Assembly: GCF_021233415.1 (NCBI RefSeq)
Contig: NZ_CP089466.1
Location: 1,612,001 to 1,676,000 of the forward strand
DNA from: Halobacterium litoreum
GTDB taxonomy: Archaea; Halobacteriota; Halobacteria; Halobacteriales; Halobacteriaceae
Length of the DNA stretch: 64,000 nucleotides
Direction of reading: 5' to 3'
Shown here: positions 43,616 through 52,335 of the stretch, piece by piece
Layout: each line of letters begins with the position of its first letter
How positions within the stretch are numbered: position 1 is the stretch's first letter
Program-made: the position numbers and the translations under genes
Notes under the pieces: model-generated
What the model saw: only the letters and a program-made list of their open reading frames with translations
Database searches by the model: none
Told to the model about the DNA's origin: nothing

Positions 43616-44071
43616 ATGCTCAGCGAAGGCGACGACGCGCCCGACTTCGAACTCCCGAATCAGGACGGCGAACCGGTGGCGCTCTCGGACTACGACGACG
43701 AGTACGTCGTCGTCTACTTCTACCCGCGGGCGGACACCCCGGGCTGTACGACCGAGGCGTGCAGTTTCCGCGACCGCTGGTCGGACTACGAGGAGCACGG
43801 AGTCACCGTCCTCGGCGTGAGCGACGACTCGGTCGAGGACCTCGCGGCGTTCAAGTCGAAGTACGACCTGCCCTTCGACCTGTTGAGCGACGCCGGCGGC
43901 GAGGTGGCGACGGCCTACGACTCCTACGGCGAGCGCGAAATCGCGGGCGACCTGCTGGAGGTGACGTTCCGGAACACGTTCGTCGTCGGCCCCGACGGCG
44001 ACGTGGTCGCGGTCTTCGAGGGCGTCGACCCCGAGGAGCACGCCGACGAAGTGCTCGCCGCCGTCGCGTAG
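43616..44071 (+). CDS. bcp: Bcp-type peroxiredoxin
   Basis: A 151-residue thiol peroxidase reducing hydrogen and organic peroxides with thioredoxin. The peroxidatic Cys lies in FYPRADTPGCTTEACSFRDR, and a second Cys five residues later allows the atypical two-Cys mechanism of this group. TFRNTFVVGPDGDVVAVFEGV is the usual C-terminal region. It begins MLSEGDDAPDFELPNQDGE. Likely part of the oxidative-stress defence. Confidence 0.93.
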   Translation: MLSEGDDAPDFELPNQDGEPVALSDYDDEYVVVYFYPRADTPGCTTEACSFRDRWSDYEEHGVTVLGVSDDSVEDLAAFKSKYDLPFDLLSDAGGEVATAYDSYGEREIAGDLLEVTFRNTFVVGPDGDVVAVFEGVDPEEHADEVLAAVA

Positions 44072-44109
44072 GCGACACGCTCTTCTACCCCGCCGGTGAC
44101 GCTCGGGTC

Positions 44110-44424
44110 GTGACCCGAGAGTACGACAAACTCGTGCGCGACGACATCCCCGCGAAGATTCGGGCGGACGACGAGACGCCCGTGACACACCGCGCGACGG
44201 GCGACGAGTACCGCGACCGCCTCGCCGAGAAACTCGTCGAGGAAGCCGAGGAGTACGCGGAGAACCGCCGGGTCGCCGAACTGGGCGACGTCCTCGACGT
44301 GCTCGACGCCATCTGCGTCGCGCGGGACGTGGACCGGGACCGCCTCGACGACGCGCGCGAGACGAAAAAAGAGGAGCGCGGCGGGTTCGCGGAGGGCGTC
44401 GTGCTGGAGCGCGTCGAGGAGTAG
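44110..44424 (+). CDS. MazG-like nucleotide pyrophosphohydrolase
   Basis: A 104-residue protein starting at GTG 44110: VTREYDKLVRDDIPAKIRADDETPVTHRATGDEYRDRLAEKLVEEAEEYAENRRVAELGDVLDVLDAI. The EExxE...ExxD acidic pattern matches the all-alpha NTP-pyrophosphatase (MazG/HisE-like) superfamily, in which Mg2+ is bound by these acidic residues. Haloarchaea carry such short forms, possibly for house-cleaning of non-canonical nucleotides. It does not obviously belong to an operon. Confidence 0.85.
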   Translation: MTREYDKLVRDDIPAKIRADDETPVTHRATGDEYRDRLAEKLVEEAEEYAENRRVAELGDVLDVLDAICVARDVDRDRLDDARETKKEERGGFAEGVVLERVEE

Positions 44425-44478
44425 GTACGTCGCGCCGGATGCGCCGAGGTTAACAACTGCTCGGTCGAACCGGGGTGC

Positions 44479-44706
44479 ATGAACTGGGCGGAAGTGGAGC
44501 GCCGGGACGGCCGCGAGTGGGAGCGAGAGGACGGCTACGCCGTGGTTCGGATGCGACAGACCGCGCGCGGCGACTGGGCGGTGACCTACGACCGACTCGA
44601 ACAGGCCGACGAGGGGTCGGCCTACGAGCGCGTCACCGTCGGCAGCGAGGACGCCGCGCTCTCGCGCGTCGAGCGGTTCCGGGAGCGCGCCACGGCGGAG
44701 TCCTGA
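44479..44706 (+). CDS. Small acidic protein of unknown function
   Basis: A 75-residue protein, MNWAEVERRDGREWEREDGYAVVRMRQTARGDWAVTYDRLEQADEG and so on. Alternating strands and two helices are likely. Similar small DUF proteins are common in haloarchaea, but I do not recognise a family with confidence. Expressed in the same direction as the MazG-like gene, 54 nt downstream. Confidence 0.65.
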   Translation: MNWAEVERRDGREWEREDGYAVVRMRQTARGDWAVTYDRLEQADEGSAYERVTVGSEDAALSRVERFRERATAES

Positions 44707-44840
44707 CAGCGATTCGACGCGCCCGGAGAGCGCGCGAGCGGCCCGATTCCTCGAAGTAGCGAACGCCACTTGTAGGGCTTCTGGCCGGTGTTCTCGGCCC
44801 GAAAGCACTTCCCCGAGACGCCGCTGGGAACCGGAACGCG

Positions 44841-45572
44841 ATGAACGACACACTGCGACGGACGCTGGCGGCACTGGTCGCACTGACGGTTGTCGGCGCC
44901 GGCGCGTTCGGCGCCGCGACGGCCGCCTCCAACGGCTCGCTCCTGGCGAGCCCCGACGCGGCCGGCGAGACGTCCACGCACACCGTCACGGTGACGGTCG
45001 GGAACGCCTCCGCCGGGTCGTGGAACGGGCTGACGGTCGACTACTCGGCGAGCGACGCCGACGCGAGCGAGGTCGGTAGCGCCGACGTCGAGACGGTCGG
45101 CATCGACCGGGACGCCGACGCGAACGACGACGCAATCGACGTGAACGTCTCGGACGACCTGAGTTCGGTGCAGACGTCGAACAACGGCGAGACGCTCACG
45201 GTGAAGTTCGGCGGGAGTTACGAACTGAACGCCGGCGACGAGGTCGTCGTGACGTACTCGGGCGTCCAGAACCCCGAGGAGGCCGGCGAGTACACGGTCC
45301 CCCTCGACCTGAATCCGCAGTCCAGCGGCGGTGACGCGCAGGCGGTGTACAGCGTCACGTCGGCTGACGGCGACGGCGGGACACAAACCACGAGCGACGG
45401 CGGCGACAGCGACACCACGACGGACAGCGACGAGAGCGACAGCACGACCGAGAGCGCCGGTGGCGACGGCGACGACGGGAGCGGCGAGTCCGGCGGTAGC
45501 GTGCCCGGGTTCGGCGTGGCCGTCGCGCTGATTGCGCTGGTCGGCGCGGCGCTGCTGGCGGTCCGCGAATAG
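44841..45572 (+). CDS. Secreted PGF-CTERM protein
   Basis: A 243-residue surface protein. A signal peptide (MNDTLRRTLAALVALTVVGAGAFGAATA) leads into a beta-sandwich-like domain with an N-glycosylation-rich, Thr/Asp/Ser-rich stretch, a low-complexity Gly/Asp/Ser/Thr region (residues ~175-215) and the terminal motif SVPGFGVAVALIALVGAALLAVRE. That ending is a PGF-CTERM signal, which archaeosortase A processes to attach the protein to lipid. Function unknown; it resembles S-layer-associated proteins. Confidence 0.85.
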   Translation: MNDTLRRTLAALVALTVVGAGAFGAATAASNGSLLASPDAAGETSTHTVTVTVGNASAGSWNGLTVDYSASDADASEVGSADVETVGIDRDADANDDAIDVNVSDDLSSVQTSNNGETLTVKFGGSYELNAGDEVVVTYSGVQNPEEAGEYTVPLDLNPQSSGGDAQAVYSVTSADGDGGTQTTSDGGDSDTTTDSDESDSTTESAGGDGDDGSGESGGSVPGFGVAVALIALVGAALLAVRE

Positions 45573-45586
45573 CGAGTTCGACGCGT

Positions 45587-46258
45587 CTACTCTCCTGCCG
45601 TTCGTTTTCGCGTGCTGACCGCGAGCCCTTCTCCAAGCGGGACGAACGACGTCTCGAAGTCGGGGTGGTCGCGGACGCGCTCTACGTACTCGGCGACGCC
45701 CGCCGTGGCGTCGTTCGCGGGGTCGTCGCCGGCGAGCGCCGCGGTCACGTCCTCGGTCTCGACCGGTCCGGCCATCATGTTGTCCGCGACGACGACGCCG
45801 CCCGGCGCGAGGTCGGCGACGACGCGGTCGAACGCCTCGGCGTAGCGCTCCTTGTCGTGGTCGAGGAAGACGACGTCGAACGGGCCGTCGTGGGACTCGA
45901 ACGCGTCGAAGGCGTCGCCGGCCTCGTAGTGAATCTCGGTGTCGCCGTCGACCCGAGCGAGGAACTCGCGGGCCTCGGCGAGATTCTCGCTGTCGTAGTC
46001 GGTGAGGACGATTTCGCCGTCGTCGGGGAGCGCGCCGAGGAACCACGCCGCGGAGTAGCCGAACCCGGAGCCGAACTCGAAGATTCGGTCGGCGCGGGCG
46101 ACGGTCGCGACGAACCGCAGGAACTGGCCGGCGTCCGGGCCGACCGTCGGGAAGTCGCGGGCGTCGCCGTGGGCGGCCATCTCGTCGAGGAGCGGCGACG
46201 GGTCGGGGTTCGCCGCGGCGAGGAACGACTCGACGGCGTCGTCGAGCACCAGACTCAT
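45587..46258 (-). CDS. O-methyltransferase family protein
   Basis: A 223-residue class I methyltransferase, close to catechol/caffeoyl-CoA O-methyltransferases. Motif I is RIFEFGSGFGYSAAWFLG, then IVLTDYDSENLAEA, and VFLDHDKERYAEAF holds the metal-binding Asp residues; VVADNMMAGPVETED follows. Likely methylates a small aromatic or other metabolite. The stop is close to the end of the convergent PGF-CTERM gene. Confidence 0.88.
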   Translation of the reverse strand: MSLVLDDAVESFLAAANPDPSPLLDEMAAHGDARDFPTVGPDAGQFLRFVATVARADRIFEFGSGFGYSAAWFLGALPDDGEIVLTDYDSENLAEAREFLARVDGDTEIHYEAGDAFDAFESHDGPFDVVFLDHDKERYAEAFDRVVADLAPGGVVVADNMMAGPVETEDVTAALAGDDPANDATAGVAEYVERVRDHPDFETSFVPLGEGLAVSTRKRTAGE

Positions 46259-46298
46259 GGCCGACGTGTCGGCGCGGCGGGGCTTATCGATTGCGGCG

Positions 46299-47246
46299 TC
46301 AGCGCATCCGGCCGACCGGGAACTTGACGCGCTCCGGGTGGTCGCCGAAGTCGTCGAGGACGCGCTCGTAGAGGTCGTTCTGGGCGTCCTGCATCCCGGT
46401 CGGGTCGACGAGGTATCGGACCCGCAGTTCCACCCACGACTCGCGCTGGTGGACGTTCACGGTCGGCGCGTCCTCGACAGAGGTGTCGAGTGGCGTCTCC
46501 GCGCGTTCGTCGCGGTACGCCTCGACGCCGCGGCGCATCTCGTCGCCGAGGTAGTCCTCGGTTATCTCACGGAGGCGCTGGCGCGCGAACTCGAGGTCCG
46601 TCTCGTAGGCGACCTGTACGGGGAGTTCGTTCCAGACGAACGGGAACTCGCGGCGGCTGTAGTTCACGACCGTGCTCGTCAGCACGACGCTGTTTGGCAC
46701 CGTGACGTGTCTGCCGGAGGGCTGGTGGGACGTGACGAGGTCGCCGTCGACCTCCCAGAGCGTCGTGACGAGGTAGTCGATTTCCGCGACGTCGCCCTTC
46801 GCGTCCTCGATTTGCACCCGGTCGCCGGCGGCGTAGGGCTGTTCTGTGACGATGTACACCCAGCCGACGAGGCTCAGGAGGGGTTGCTGGAGCGCGAACG
46901 AGACGGCGACGCCCGCCACGCCCAGGGAGACGAGCGCGGGAATCCAGCGGTCGGTGGCGACGCCGAGGACGCCGACGCCCGCGACGATTAGGGCCGCGAG
47001 CCGGAGCACGGACTCCACGCGGTACCGGCGTCCGGCGTCCATCTCGTCGGTCAACACGAGCGACGTGACGACGTGGTAGGCGGCGGCCACCGCGAACGCG
47101 ACGGCGAGCGCGGTGAAGCCGCGACTGGCGACGACGGCCACCGGGTAGGTCGTCCCGAAGAGGGCAGAGAGGTCGGTCGGGACGAGCGCGGCGAGCGCGC
47201 CGCACGCGAGCGCACCGAGAACGTAGCCGGTCGCGCGACGAATCAC
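46299..47246 (-). CDS. MscS-type mechanosensitive channel
   Basis: A 315-residue small-conductance mechanosensitive channel. Four to five membrane segments are visible, with the pore helix at VSLGVAGVAVSFALQQPLLSLVGWVYIV and the beta domain beginning PYAAGDRVQIEDAKGDVAEIDYLVTTL and HVTVPNSVVLTSTVVNYS. Opens on hypo-osmotic shock to release solutes, useful for a halophile facing dilution. Starts MIRRATGYVLGALACG. Confidence 0.9.
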   Translation of the reverse strand: MIRRATGYVLGALACGALAALVPTDLSALFGTTYPVAVVASRGFTALAVAFAVAAAYHVVTSLVLTDEMDAGRRYRVESVLRLAALIVAGVGVLGVATDRWIPALVSLGVAGVAVSFALQQPLLSLVGWVYIVTEQPYAAGDRVQIEDAKGDVAEIDYLVTTLWEVDGDLVTSHQPSGRHVTVPNSVVLTSTVVNYSRREFPFVWNELPVQVAYETDLEFARQRLREITEDYLGDEMRRGVEAYRDERAETPLDTSVEDAPTVNVHQRESWVELRVRYLVDPTGMQDAQNDLYERVLDDFGDHPERVKFPVGRMR

Positions 47247-47285
47247 GCCGGACCGAGACGACGGACGGTCAAAGGCCTACCGGCG

Positions 47286-47855
47286 TCAGGCGTCGGTCCA
47301 CTTGATGGAGCAGCCGCGGGACGGCAGAAAGCCCTTCGCGACGTCCTCGCCGGCGAGCACGCTGTCGATGGCGTCGCGCATGTCGCCGCCCTCGCGGGTC
47401 GGTTCGTCGTCGGGGTTGAGCGCGTCGTCGAGGCGACCGTGCCACGCCACTTCGAAGCCGTCGCCGGCGTTCCGCAGGAGGAACGGGTCCGGGGTGCAGG
47501 TCGCACCGTACGCGCGGGCGGCGTCCTGTGACTCGTCGCGGAGGTAGGCGTCGTACTGGATGGTGCCGTCGTCGACGAGTTCCCGCATGCGCTCGAAGGA
47601 GTCGTCGGGGTACTCGTCGGCGTCGTTCGGGTTCACGCCGACGACCGCGACGTCGTCGTAGTCCGCCGCGATGTCGTTCAGCGTGTCGAATTTCGCCTTC
47701 GCGTACGGGCAGTGGTTGCACGTGAACACGAGCAGAACCGCGTCGTGCTCGGCGAAGTCGGCGAGGCTGTACGTGTCGCCGTCGGTGCCGCGGAGGTCGA
47801 AGTCGGGCGCGAGGTCACCGGCTTCGAGTTCCGCGTCGGATTCCATCTCGACCAT
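47286..47855 (-). CDS. Thioredoxin-fold redoxin (AhpC/TSA-like)
   Basis: A 189-residue protein with motif LVFTCNHCPYAKAKFDTLNDIAADY, in which CNHC is a thioredoxin-like active site, and DAYLRDESQDAARAYGATCTPDPFLL near the second half. This CxxCPYA form is common in redoxin proteins of uncertain role. A start at MESDAEL three codons later is possible. Cytoplasmic, no signal peptide. Confidence 0.85.
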   Translation of the reverse strand: MVEMESDAELEAGDLAPDFDLRGTDGDTYSLADFAEHDAVLLVFTCNHCPYAKAKFDTLNDIAADYDDVAVVGVNPNDADEYPDDSFERMRELVDDGTIQYDAYLRDESQDAARAYGATCTPDPFLLRNAGDGFEVAWHGRLDDALNPDDEPTREGGDMRDAIDSVLAGEDVAKGFLPSRGCSIKWTDA

Positions 47856-47903
47856 ACCCGCAGGTAGGGGTCGGCGCGAGGAAAACGGTTGGGTTCCGGC
47901 GGG

Positions 47904-48851
47904 TCAGGCGACGACGTAGCCGTTGTCGGTGCGTTCGAGGTCGCCCTCGCGGACGAGGTGGTCGAGGTGGGCGTACGCCTCACCGGGGCCGTGGAGGATG
48001 TGGATGGTGGAGAGCGACCCGAACAGTTCGGCGCTGACTTCCCACGCGGACACCGGGCCCTGTTCGGCGACGACGCGGCGCACGCGCTCGGTGCGCTCGT
48101 CGTGGTGGGCGGCGATGTCGCGGGCGCGCTCGCTGGAGGCGAAGATTGGGCCGCGGTGGCCGGGCCACGCGCGGTCCAAGTCCAGCGATTCGACGCGTTC
48201 GAGGCTGTCGAGGTACTGCTGGAGCGGGCGCTCGACGCGCACGTCCGCGCCGCCGACGTTCGGCGTGTACTTCGGGAGGACGGCGTCGCCGACGAACGCC
48301 TCGCGGCGGCCGTCGCGTTCCACGACGTACGCGACGAGGCCGGCGGCGTGCCCGGGGAGATGGACGACTTCGGCCTCGTAGGGGCCGAGCGGGACGGTTT
48401 CGCCGTCGGCGACTTCGGTCACGTCGGCGTCCTGTCCGCGCAGGCCGTCGTGGCCGTCCATGAAATCGAGGAGTTCCCGTTGCTTGTCGGCGGGCATCCC
48501 CCAGTCATCGAGGTACTCCCGTTGGGTGTCTGCCATCTCCGCCATCGCGCCGTCGGCCTGCCGAATCATCGGCGCGTCGGCCTCGTGGACGTAGACGGTG
48601 GCGTCGCTCTCGGCCTGAATCGCCCCCGCGAGACCGGCGTGGTCGTGGTGCCAGTGCGTCAGGAGGACGGCGTCGACGTCGGCGAACGCCACACCGTGGT
48701 CGGCGAGGGCGTCCCGCAGTTCCGCGTCCACGTCGGGCGTCGCGATGCCCGTGTCGACGAGCGTCGTCGGCGCGCCGGCGTCGTCCGCCCCGAGGAGGTA
48801 GACGCTGTTCCGCCCCTCGAAGGCGGCGTTCGTCAACTGGATGTGGTACAC
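47904..48851 (-). CDS. Metallo-beta-lactamase-fold hydrolase
   Basis: A 315-residue MBL protein with the metal motif LLTHWHHDHAGLAGAI, GHAAGLVAYVV and PGHRGPIFASSERARD. The C-terminal ~80 residues form a winged-helix-like extension (SAWEVSAELFGSLSTIHILHGPGEAYAHLDHLVREGDLER), as seen in LACTB2-like enzymes. Could act as an RNase or thioester hydrolase; unknown. Confidence 0.87.
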   Translation of the reverse strand: MYHIQLTNAAFEGRNSVYLLGADDAGAPTTLVDTGIATPDVDAELRDALADHGVAFADVDAVLLTHWHHDHAGLAGAIQAESDATVYVHEADAPMIRQADGAMAEMADTQREYLDDWGMPADKQRELLDFMDGHDGLRGQDADVTEVADGETVPLGPYEAEVVHLPGHAAGLVAYVVERDGRREAFVGDAVLPKYTPNVGGADVRVERPLQQYLDSLERVESLDLDRAWPGHRGPIFASSERARDIAAHHDERTERVRRVVAEQGPVSAWEVSAELFGSLSTIHILHGPGEAYAHLDHLVREGDLERTDNGYVVA

Positions 48852-48882
48852 GCCACCCGGTAGTCGGCGGGCGAATAAATGA

Positions 48883-49500
48883 CTATCTGACCGTGTACGG
48901 CTCCGGCCCGACGAGGAACCGACCGAGGTCCGCCTCGCGGTGGTAGTCGGTCTCTCGGAGGTCTCGGAGCGCGGCGACGTACCGCGATTCCTCGCTGTCG
49001 GTCCACTCCGCGGGGTCGAGGGCGGGCACGACGAGCCACCCGCTCCCGCGGAGTTCCGTCGCGTGCGCCTCGGTCAGGTCAACCTCGTCGGGGTGGATGG
49101 CGGTGTAGTTCGCGAGGACGTGGCGGGTCGCGCGCTCCCCGACCGGCAGGAGGACGTGGGCGGTGATGGCGCGCAGTTCCGCGTCGAAGAACGGTTCGAG
49201 TTCGGTGTAGTCGGCCTGCGTCGGCGCGCCGTCGGGCACGCACATGTGGAGGTAGGAGAGGAAGGTGTCGACCGGCTCGCCGTCGGCGTCGAGCAGGCCG
49301 GCGGCGGCGAGCGCGTCGCGAAGGCGGTCGCCAGCGAGCGTGCCCGTGAACGGGACGCCGGTGTCCGCGCCGCCGTGGATTCCGGGGTGGTCGCCGACGA
49401 CGTGGAAGTCCGCGTTCGCGTCGCCGTACCCCGGGACGAACGACTCACACGGTGGCTGCATGTCGAAGGGGTTGCTCGTTCGGTCCGTGACGTTCTGCAC
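48883..49500 (-). CDS. Uracil-DNA glycosylase superfamily protein
   Basis: A 205-residue member of the uracil-DNA glycosylase fold group. The catalytic region FHVVGDHPGIHGGADTGVPFTG aligns with the GExPGxxEDxxG-type loop of family 4/5 enzymes, and LLPVGERATRHVLANY with the later part. Starts at GTG 49500 (VQNVTDRTSNPFDMQPPCESFVPGYG). The usual iron-sulfur cysteine quartet of family 4 is not present (only Cys in PPCESF and HMCVPDG), so it is an unusual member. Likely removes uracil from DNA. Confidence 0.8.
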   Translation of the reverse strand: MQNVTDRTSNPFDMQPPCESFVPGYGDANADFHVVGDHPGIHGGADTGVPFTGTLAGDRLRDALAAAGLLDADGEPVDTFLSYLHMCVPDGAPTQADYTELEPFFDAELRAITAHVLLPVGERATRHVLANYTAIHPDEVDLTEAHATELRGSGWLVVPALDPAEWTDSEESRYVAALRDLRETDYHREADLGRFLVGPEPYTVR

Positions 49501-49525
49501 GCTGTCGGGTAGCCGCCGGCAGGCC

Positions 49526-50290
49526 TTAAGCGCCGCGAGATTCCACCGCAGCCGCCACCTCGTCCACGACGACGGTTGCGGCCGCGCTCCCGACAAGCGA
49601 CGGGTACGCGACGAGCGCCGCGCCGACGAGCACGCCGGTCAGCCCCGACGACGTGACGAGCGGCGACACGACGAGCGACCCGCCCGCGGCGACGACGGCG
49701 TAGCCGACGGAGAACGCGAGGTAGCGCCCGCCCTTCGCCCCGAGGTTCGCGCTCGCCGAGAGCGCGGTCAGGGCGTCGGCGTCCCGGAGTACCACGAGGT
49801 AGGGCGCCGCCCACAGGAGGTACCCCAGCAAGAAAATCAAGGGAATCAGGAATAGCACGCCCACAACGCCGCCGCCGACGGCCGCGAGAGCGAGGCCGAC
49901 GAACAGCAAGAACTGCGCGACCCGGACGCCGAGAATCGACAGCCAGTAGTCGCCCGCCGCGCCGACGAAGTCCGGCCGTCGGTCGCGGTAGGCGTCCCGA
50001 ATCGACCCGAGATAGCCCGCGACGACCGCGGCCTCGACGGCGAGGAAGACGGGCACGAAGAGCAGCGGGACGGGCGAGTGAACCGCGACGCCCTGCGTCG
50101 GCGGGTCGACGAGCGTCCAGAGCGTCGCGACGTCTGCCGGAAGCGCGAACTTCACGCTGATAGACGTGCCGTGCGTGCTCGCCACGGCGGTCACCTTCTC
50201 GAACGCGAGCAGCGACAGCGCGAACGGAACGACGGCGAGCGGGGCGACGCGCCCGGCGATGCGGCCGGCGCGGGAGAGCGTGGAGGGCAT
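49526..50290 (-). CDS. Multi-pass membrane protein of unknown function
   Basis: A 254-residue integral membrane protein with about six hydrophobic segments (for example VAPLAVVPFALSLLAF, PLLFVPVFLAVEAAVVAGYLG and VGVLFLIPLIFLLGYLLWAAPYLVVL). The central part FVGAAGDYWLSILGVRVAQFLLFV resembles the DUF-type haloarchaeal membrane proteins with four-helix repeats. No function is visible. It is divergent from the photolyase gene. Confidence 0.7.
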   Translation of the reverse strand: MPSTLSRAGRIAGRVAPLAVVPFALSLLAFEKVTAVASTHGTSISVKFALPADVATLWTLVDPPTQGVAVHSPVPLLFVPVFLAVEAAVVAGYLGSIRDAYRDRRPDFVGAAGDYWLSILGVRVAQFLLFVGLALAAVGGGVVGVLFLIPLIFLLGYLLWAAPYLVVLRDADALTALSASANLGAKGGRYLAFSVGYAVVAAGGSLVVSPLVTSSGLTGVLVGAALVAYPSLVGSAAATVVVDEVAAAVESRGA

Positions 50291-50364
50291 CGTGTCGGCA
50301 CGACGACCGGCGGCGACTTATGCGTGCCCACACGCCTATCGGCCCGGCGGCCGTGGGAAGGGAC

Positions 50365-51870
50365 ATGACCACCGTCTGGGTGCTCGGCGACCAGTTGTCG
50401 CGGCGGCGCGGCCCGCTCGCGGACGACCCCGACCGCGTCCTGCTGGTGGAGGCGCGGGCGTTCGCCGAGCGTCGGCGCTACCACCCGCAGAAGCTCGCGC
50501 TCGTGTTCACCGCGATGCGCCGTCTGCGGGACGAACTCCGCGCGGACGGCGTGGACGTCGTCTACGAGCGCTGCGAGACGTTCGGCGAGGGGTTAGACGC
50601 GTACTTCGACACACACCCGGGCGACGAATTAGTCGTCCAGCGCCCGCCCGCGCACGGCGCCGCCGACCGCCTCCGCGACCTCGTAGAATCTCGGGGCGGG
50701 AGCCTGCGCGTCGTCCGAAATCGGAACTTCCTGACGACGCGCGAGCAGTTCGACGGCTGGCTGGGCGACCCGCCGTTTGAACACGAGACGTTCTACCGGG
50801 CGGTGCGCCGGGAGACCGGCTACCTGATGGACGGCGACGACCCGGAGGGCGGCGAGTGGAACTACGACGACCGGAACCGCGAGACGCCGCCCGACGACTA
50901 CGAGTCGCCGCCGCTTCCCGCGTTCGAGTACGGCGACCACCTCGCCGACGTGCAGGAGTGGGTTCGCGAGGACGTGGAAACGTGGGGCGACCTCCAGGGG
51001 TTCAATTGGCCCGTGACGCGGGCGCAGGCGGAGCGCGCGCTCGACGACTTCGTCGAGAATCGGCTCCCGGACTTCGGCCCGTATCAGGACGCACTCCTCG
51101 CCGACGACTGGCACCTCGACCACAGTCTGCTCTCCTCGGCGCTGAACATCGGCTTGCTCGACCCGGACGAAGTGGTCGAGCGCGCGATTGCCGCGTACCG
51201 CGAGCGCGACGGCGTGCCCCTGCACTCCGTCGAGGGGTTCGTCCGGCAAGTCCTCGGCTGGCGGGAGTTCATGCGCCACGTCTACGACCGCGAGATGCCC
51301 GGACTGGCGAGCGCGAACCAACTCGGCGCCGAGCGCGACCTTCCCCCGCTCTACTGGGACCCCGACGCCACCGAGATGGCGTGCCTATCGTCGTCGGTCG
51401 GCCACGTCTACGACCGCGGGTACGCCCACCACATCGAGCGCCTGATGCTCCTCTCGAACTTCGCGCTGACGTACGGCGCCACGCCGCAGGCGCTCAACGA
51501 GTGGTTCTACGGCGGGTTCGTGGACGCCTACCACTGGGTCGTCACGCCGAACGTCGTCGGTATGGGCGCGTTCGGCACGGACGCGTTCACCTCGAAGCCG
51601 TACGCGTCCTCGGCGAACTACGTGAACCGGATGAGCGACCACTGCGGGGGCTGTCGGTACGACCCCGACGCGACGACGGGAGAGCGCGCCTGCCCGTTCA
51701 ACAGCCTCTACTGGGACTTCCTCGCGGAACACGAGGACCGCCTGCGCTCGAACCACCGGATGGGCCTCGTCTACTCGCATCTGGACGACAAGCGCGACGC
51801 CGGCGACCTCGCCGCGATTCGGAAGCGCGCGAGGGCCGTGCGGGACGCTGCCGCCTCGGGCGACCTGTGA
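50365..51870 (+). CDS. Fe-S-containing cryptochrome/photolyase-related protein (PhrB/FeS-BCP type)
   Basis: A 501-residue flavoprotein of the bacterial cryptochrome/photolyase group. It begins MTTVWVLGDQLSRRRGPL. Four cysteines, Cys340, Cys427, Cys430 and Cys443 (MSDHCGGCRYD and ERACPFN), are spaced 87/3/13, nearly identical to the 4Fe-4S ligands in Agrobacterium PhrB. HHIERLMLLSNFALTYG and WVVTPNVVGMGAFG are family motifs. Such enzymes repair (6-4) photoproducts with light, useful for a sun-exposed halophile. Confidence 0.9.
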   Translation: MTTVWVLGDQLSRRRGPLADDPDRVLLVEARAFAERRRYHPQKLALVFTAMRRLRDELRADGVDVVYERCETFGEGLDAYFDTHPGDELVVQRPPAHGAADRLRDLVESRGGSLRVVRNRNFLTTREQFDGWLGDPPFEHETFYRAVRRETGYLMDGDDPEGGEWNYDDRNRETPPDDYESPPLPAFEYGDHLADVQEWVREDVETWGDLQGFNWPVTRAQAERALDDFVENRLPDFGPYQDALLADDWHLDHSLLSSALNIGLLDPDEVVERAIAAYRERDGVPLHSVEGFVRQVLGWREFMRHVYDREMPGLASANQLGAERDLPPLYWDPDATEMACLSSSVGHVYDRGYAHHIERLMLLSNFALTYGATPQALNEWFYGGFVDAYHWVVTPNVVGMGAFGTDAFTSKPYASSANYVNRMSDHCGGCRYDPDATTGERACPFNSLYWDFLAEHEDRLRSNHRMGLVYSHLDDKRDAGDLAAIRKRARAVRDAAASGDL

Positions 51871-51900
51871 CGCCGCCTCGGGCGACCGGCGAGCACCCGA

Positions 51901-51914
51901 TTACGTGCACGTAA
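51901..51914 (+). promoter_or_regulatory. Perfect 14-nt palindrome upstream of the HxlR-type regulator
   Basis: TTACGTGCACGTAA reads the same on both strands. It lies 50-63 nt before the hxlR-like ATG at 51964, and about 20 nt before a likely TATA (CTTAACT at 51934-51940, 27 nt before the ATG). It is a good candidate operator, probably for autoregulation, but that is inference. Confidence 0.55.
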
Positions 51915-51963
51915 GTAACTGTCGTGAGGTAGCCTTAACTTCGGCGCGTCCCAATCCGGGGGC

Positions 51964-52335
51964 ATGGAAGACACCGAGCGGCTGCCCGCCTGGTGCCCCG
52001 GGGAGGGCTGGTGTTCGATTACCGCGACCGCCTCGCTCGTCGGGAAGAAGTGGCACCCGGTCATCATCCACCGCCTCCTCAGCGAGGGCGCACTCGGCTT
52101 CAACGCCCTCCAGGAGGAAGTCGACGGCATCTCCAGCAAGGTGCTCTCGGAGAGCCTCGACGACCTCGAGGAGAAGCGCATCGTCTCCCGCACCATCGTC
52201 AGCGAGAAGCCCGTGCGCGTCGAGTACGCGCTCACCGACCTCGGCGAATCACTCGAACCGGTCGTGATGTCGCTCGCCGAGTGGGGCGAACAGCACTTAG
52301 ACCCCGTCGAAGAGAAAGCGTCGTCGGTCGTCTAG
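51964..52335 (+). CDS. HxlR family transcriptional regulator
   Basis: A 123-residue winged-helix regulator. The HxlR domain covers residues 16-110: WCSITATASLVGKKWHPVIIHRLLSEGALGFNALQEEVDGISSKVLSESLDDLEEKRIVSRTIV. Cys11 and Cys17 in AWCPGEGWCSI lie just before the domain, at the place where many HxlR proteins sense redox or thiol-reactive compounds. The 14-nt palindrome upstream may be its operator. It ends against the convergent wHTH gene. Confidence 0.9.
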   Translation: MEDTERLPAWCPGEGWCSITATASLVGKKWHPVIIHRLLSEGALGFNALQEEVDGISSKVLSESLDDLEEKRIVSRTIVSEKPVRVEYALTDLGESLEPVVMSLAEWGEQHLDPVEEKASSVV

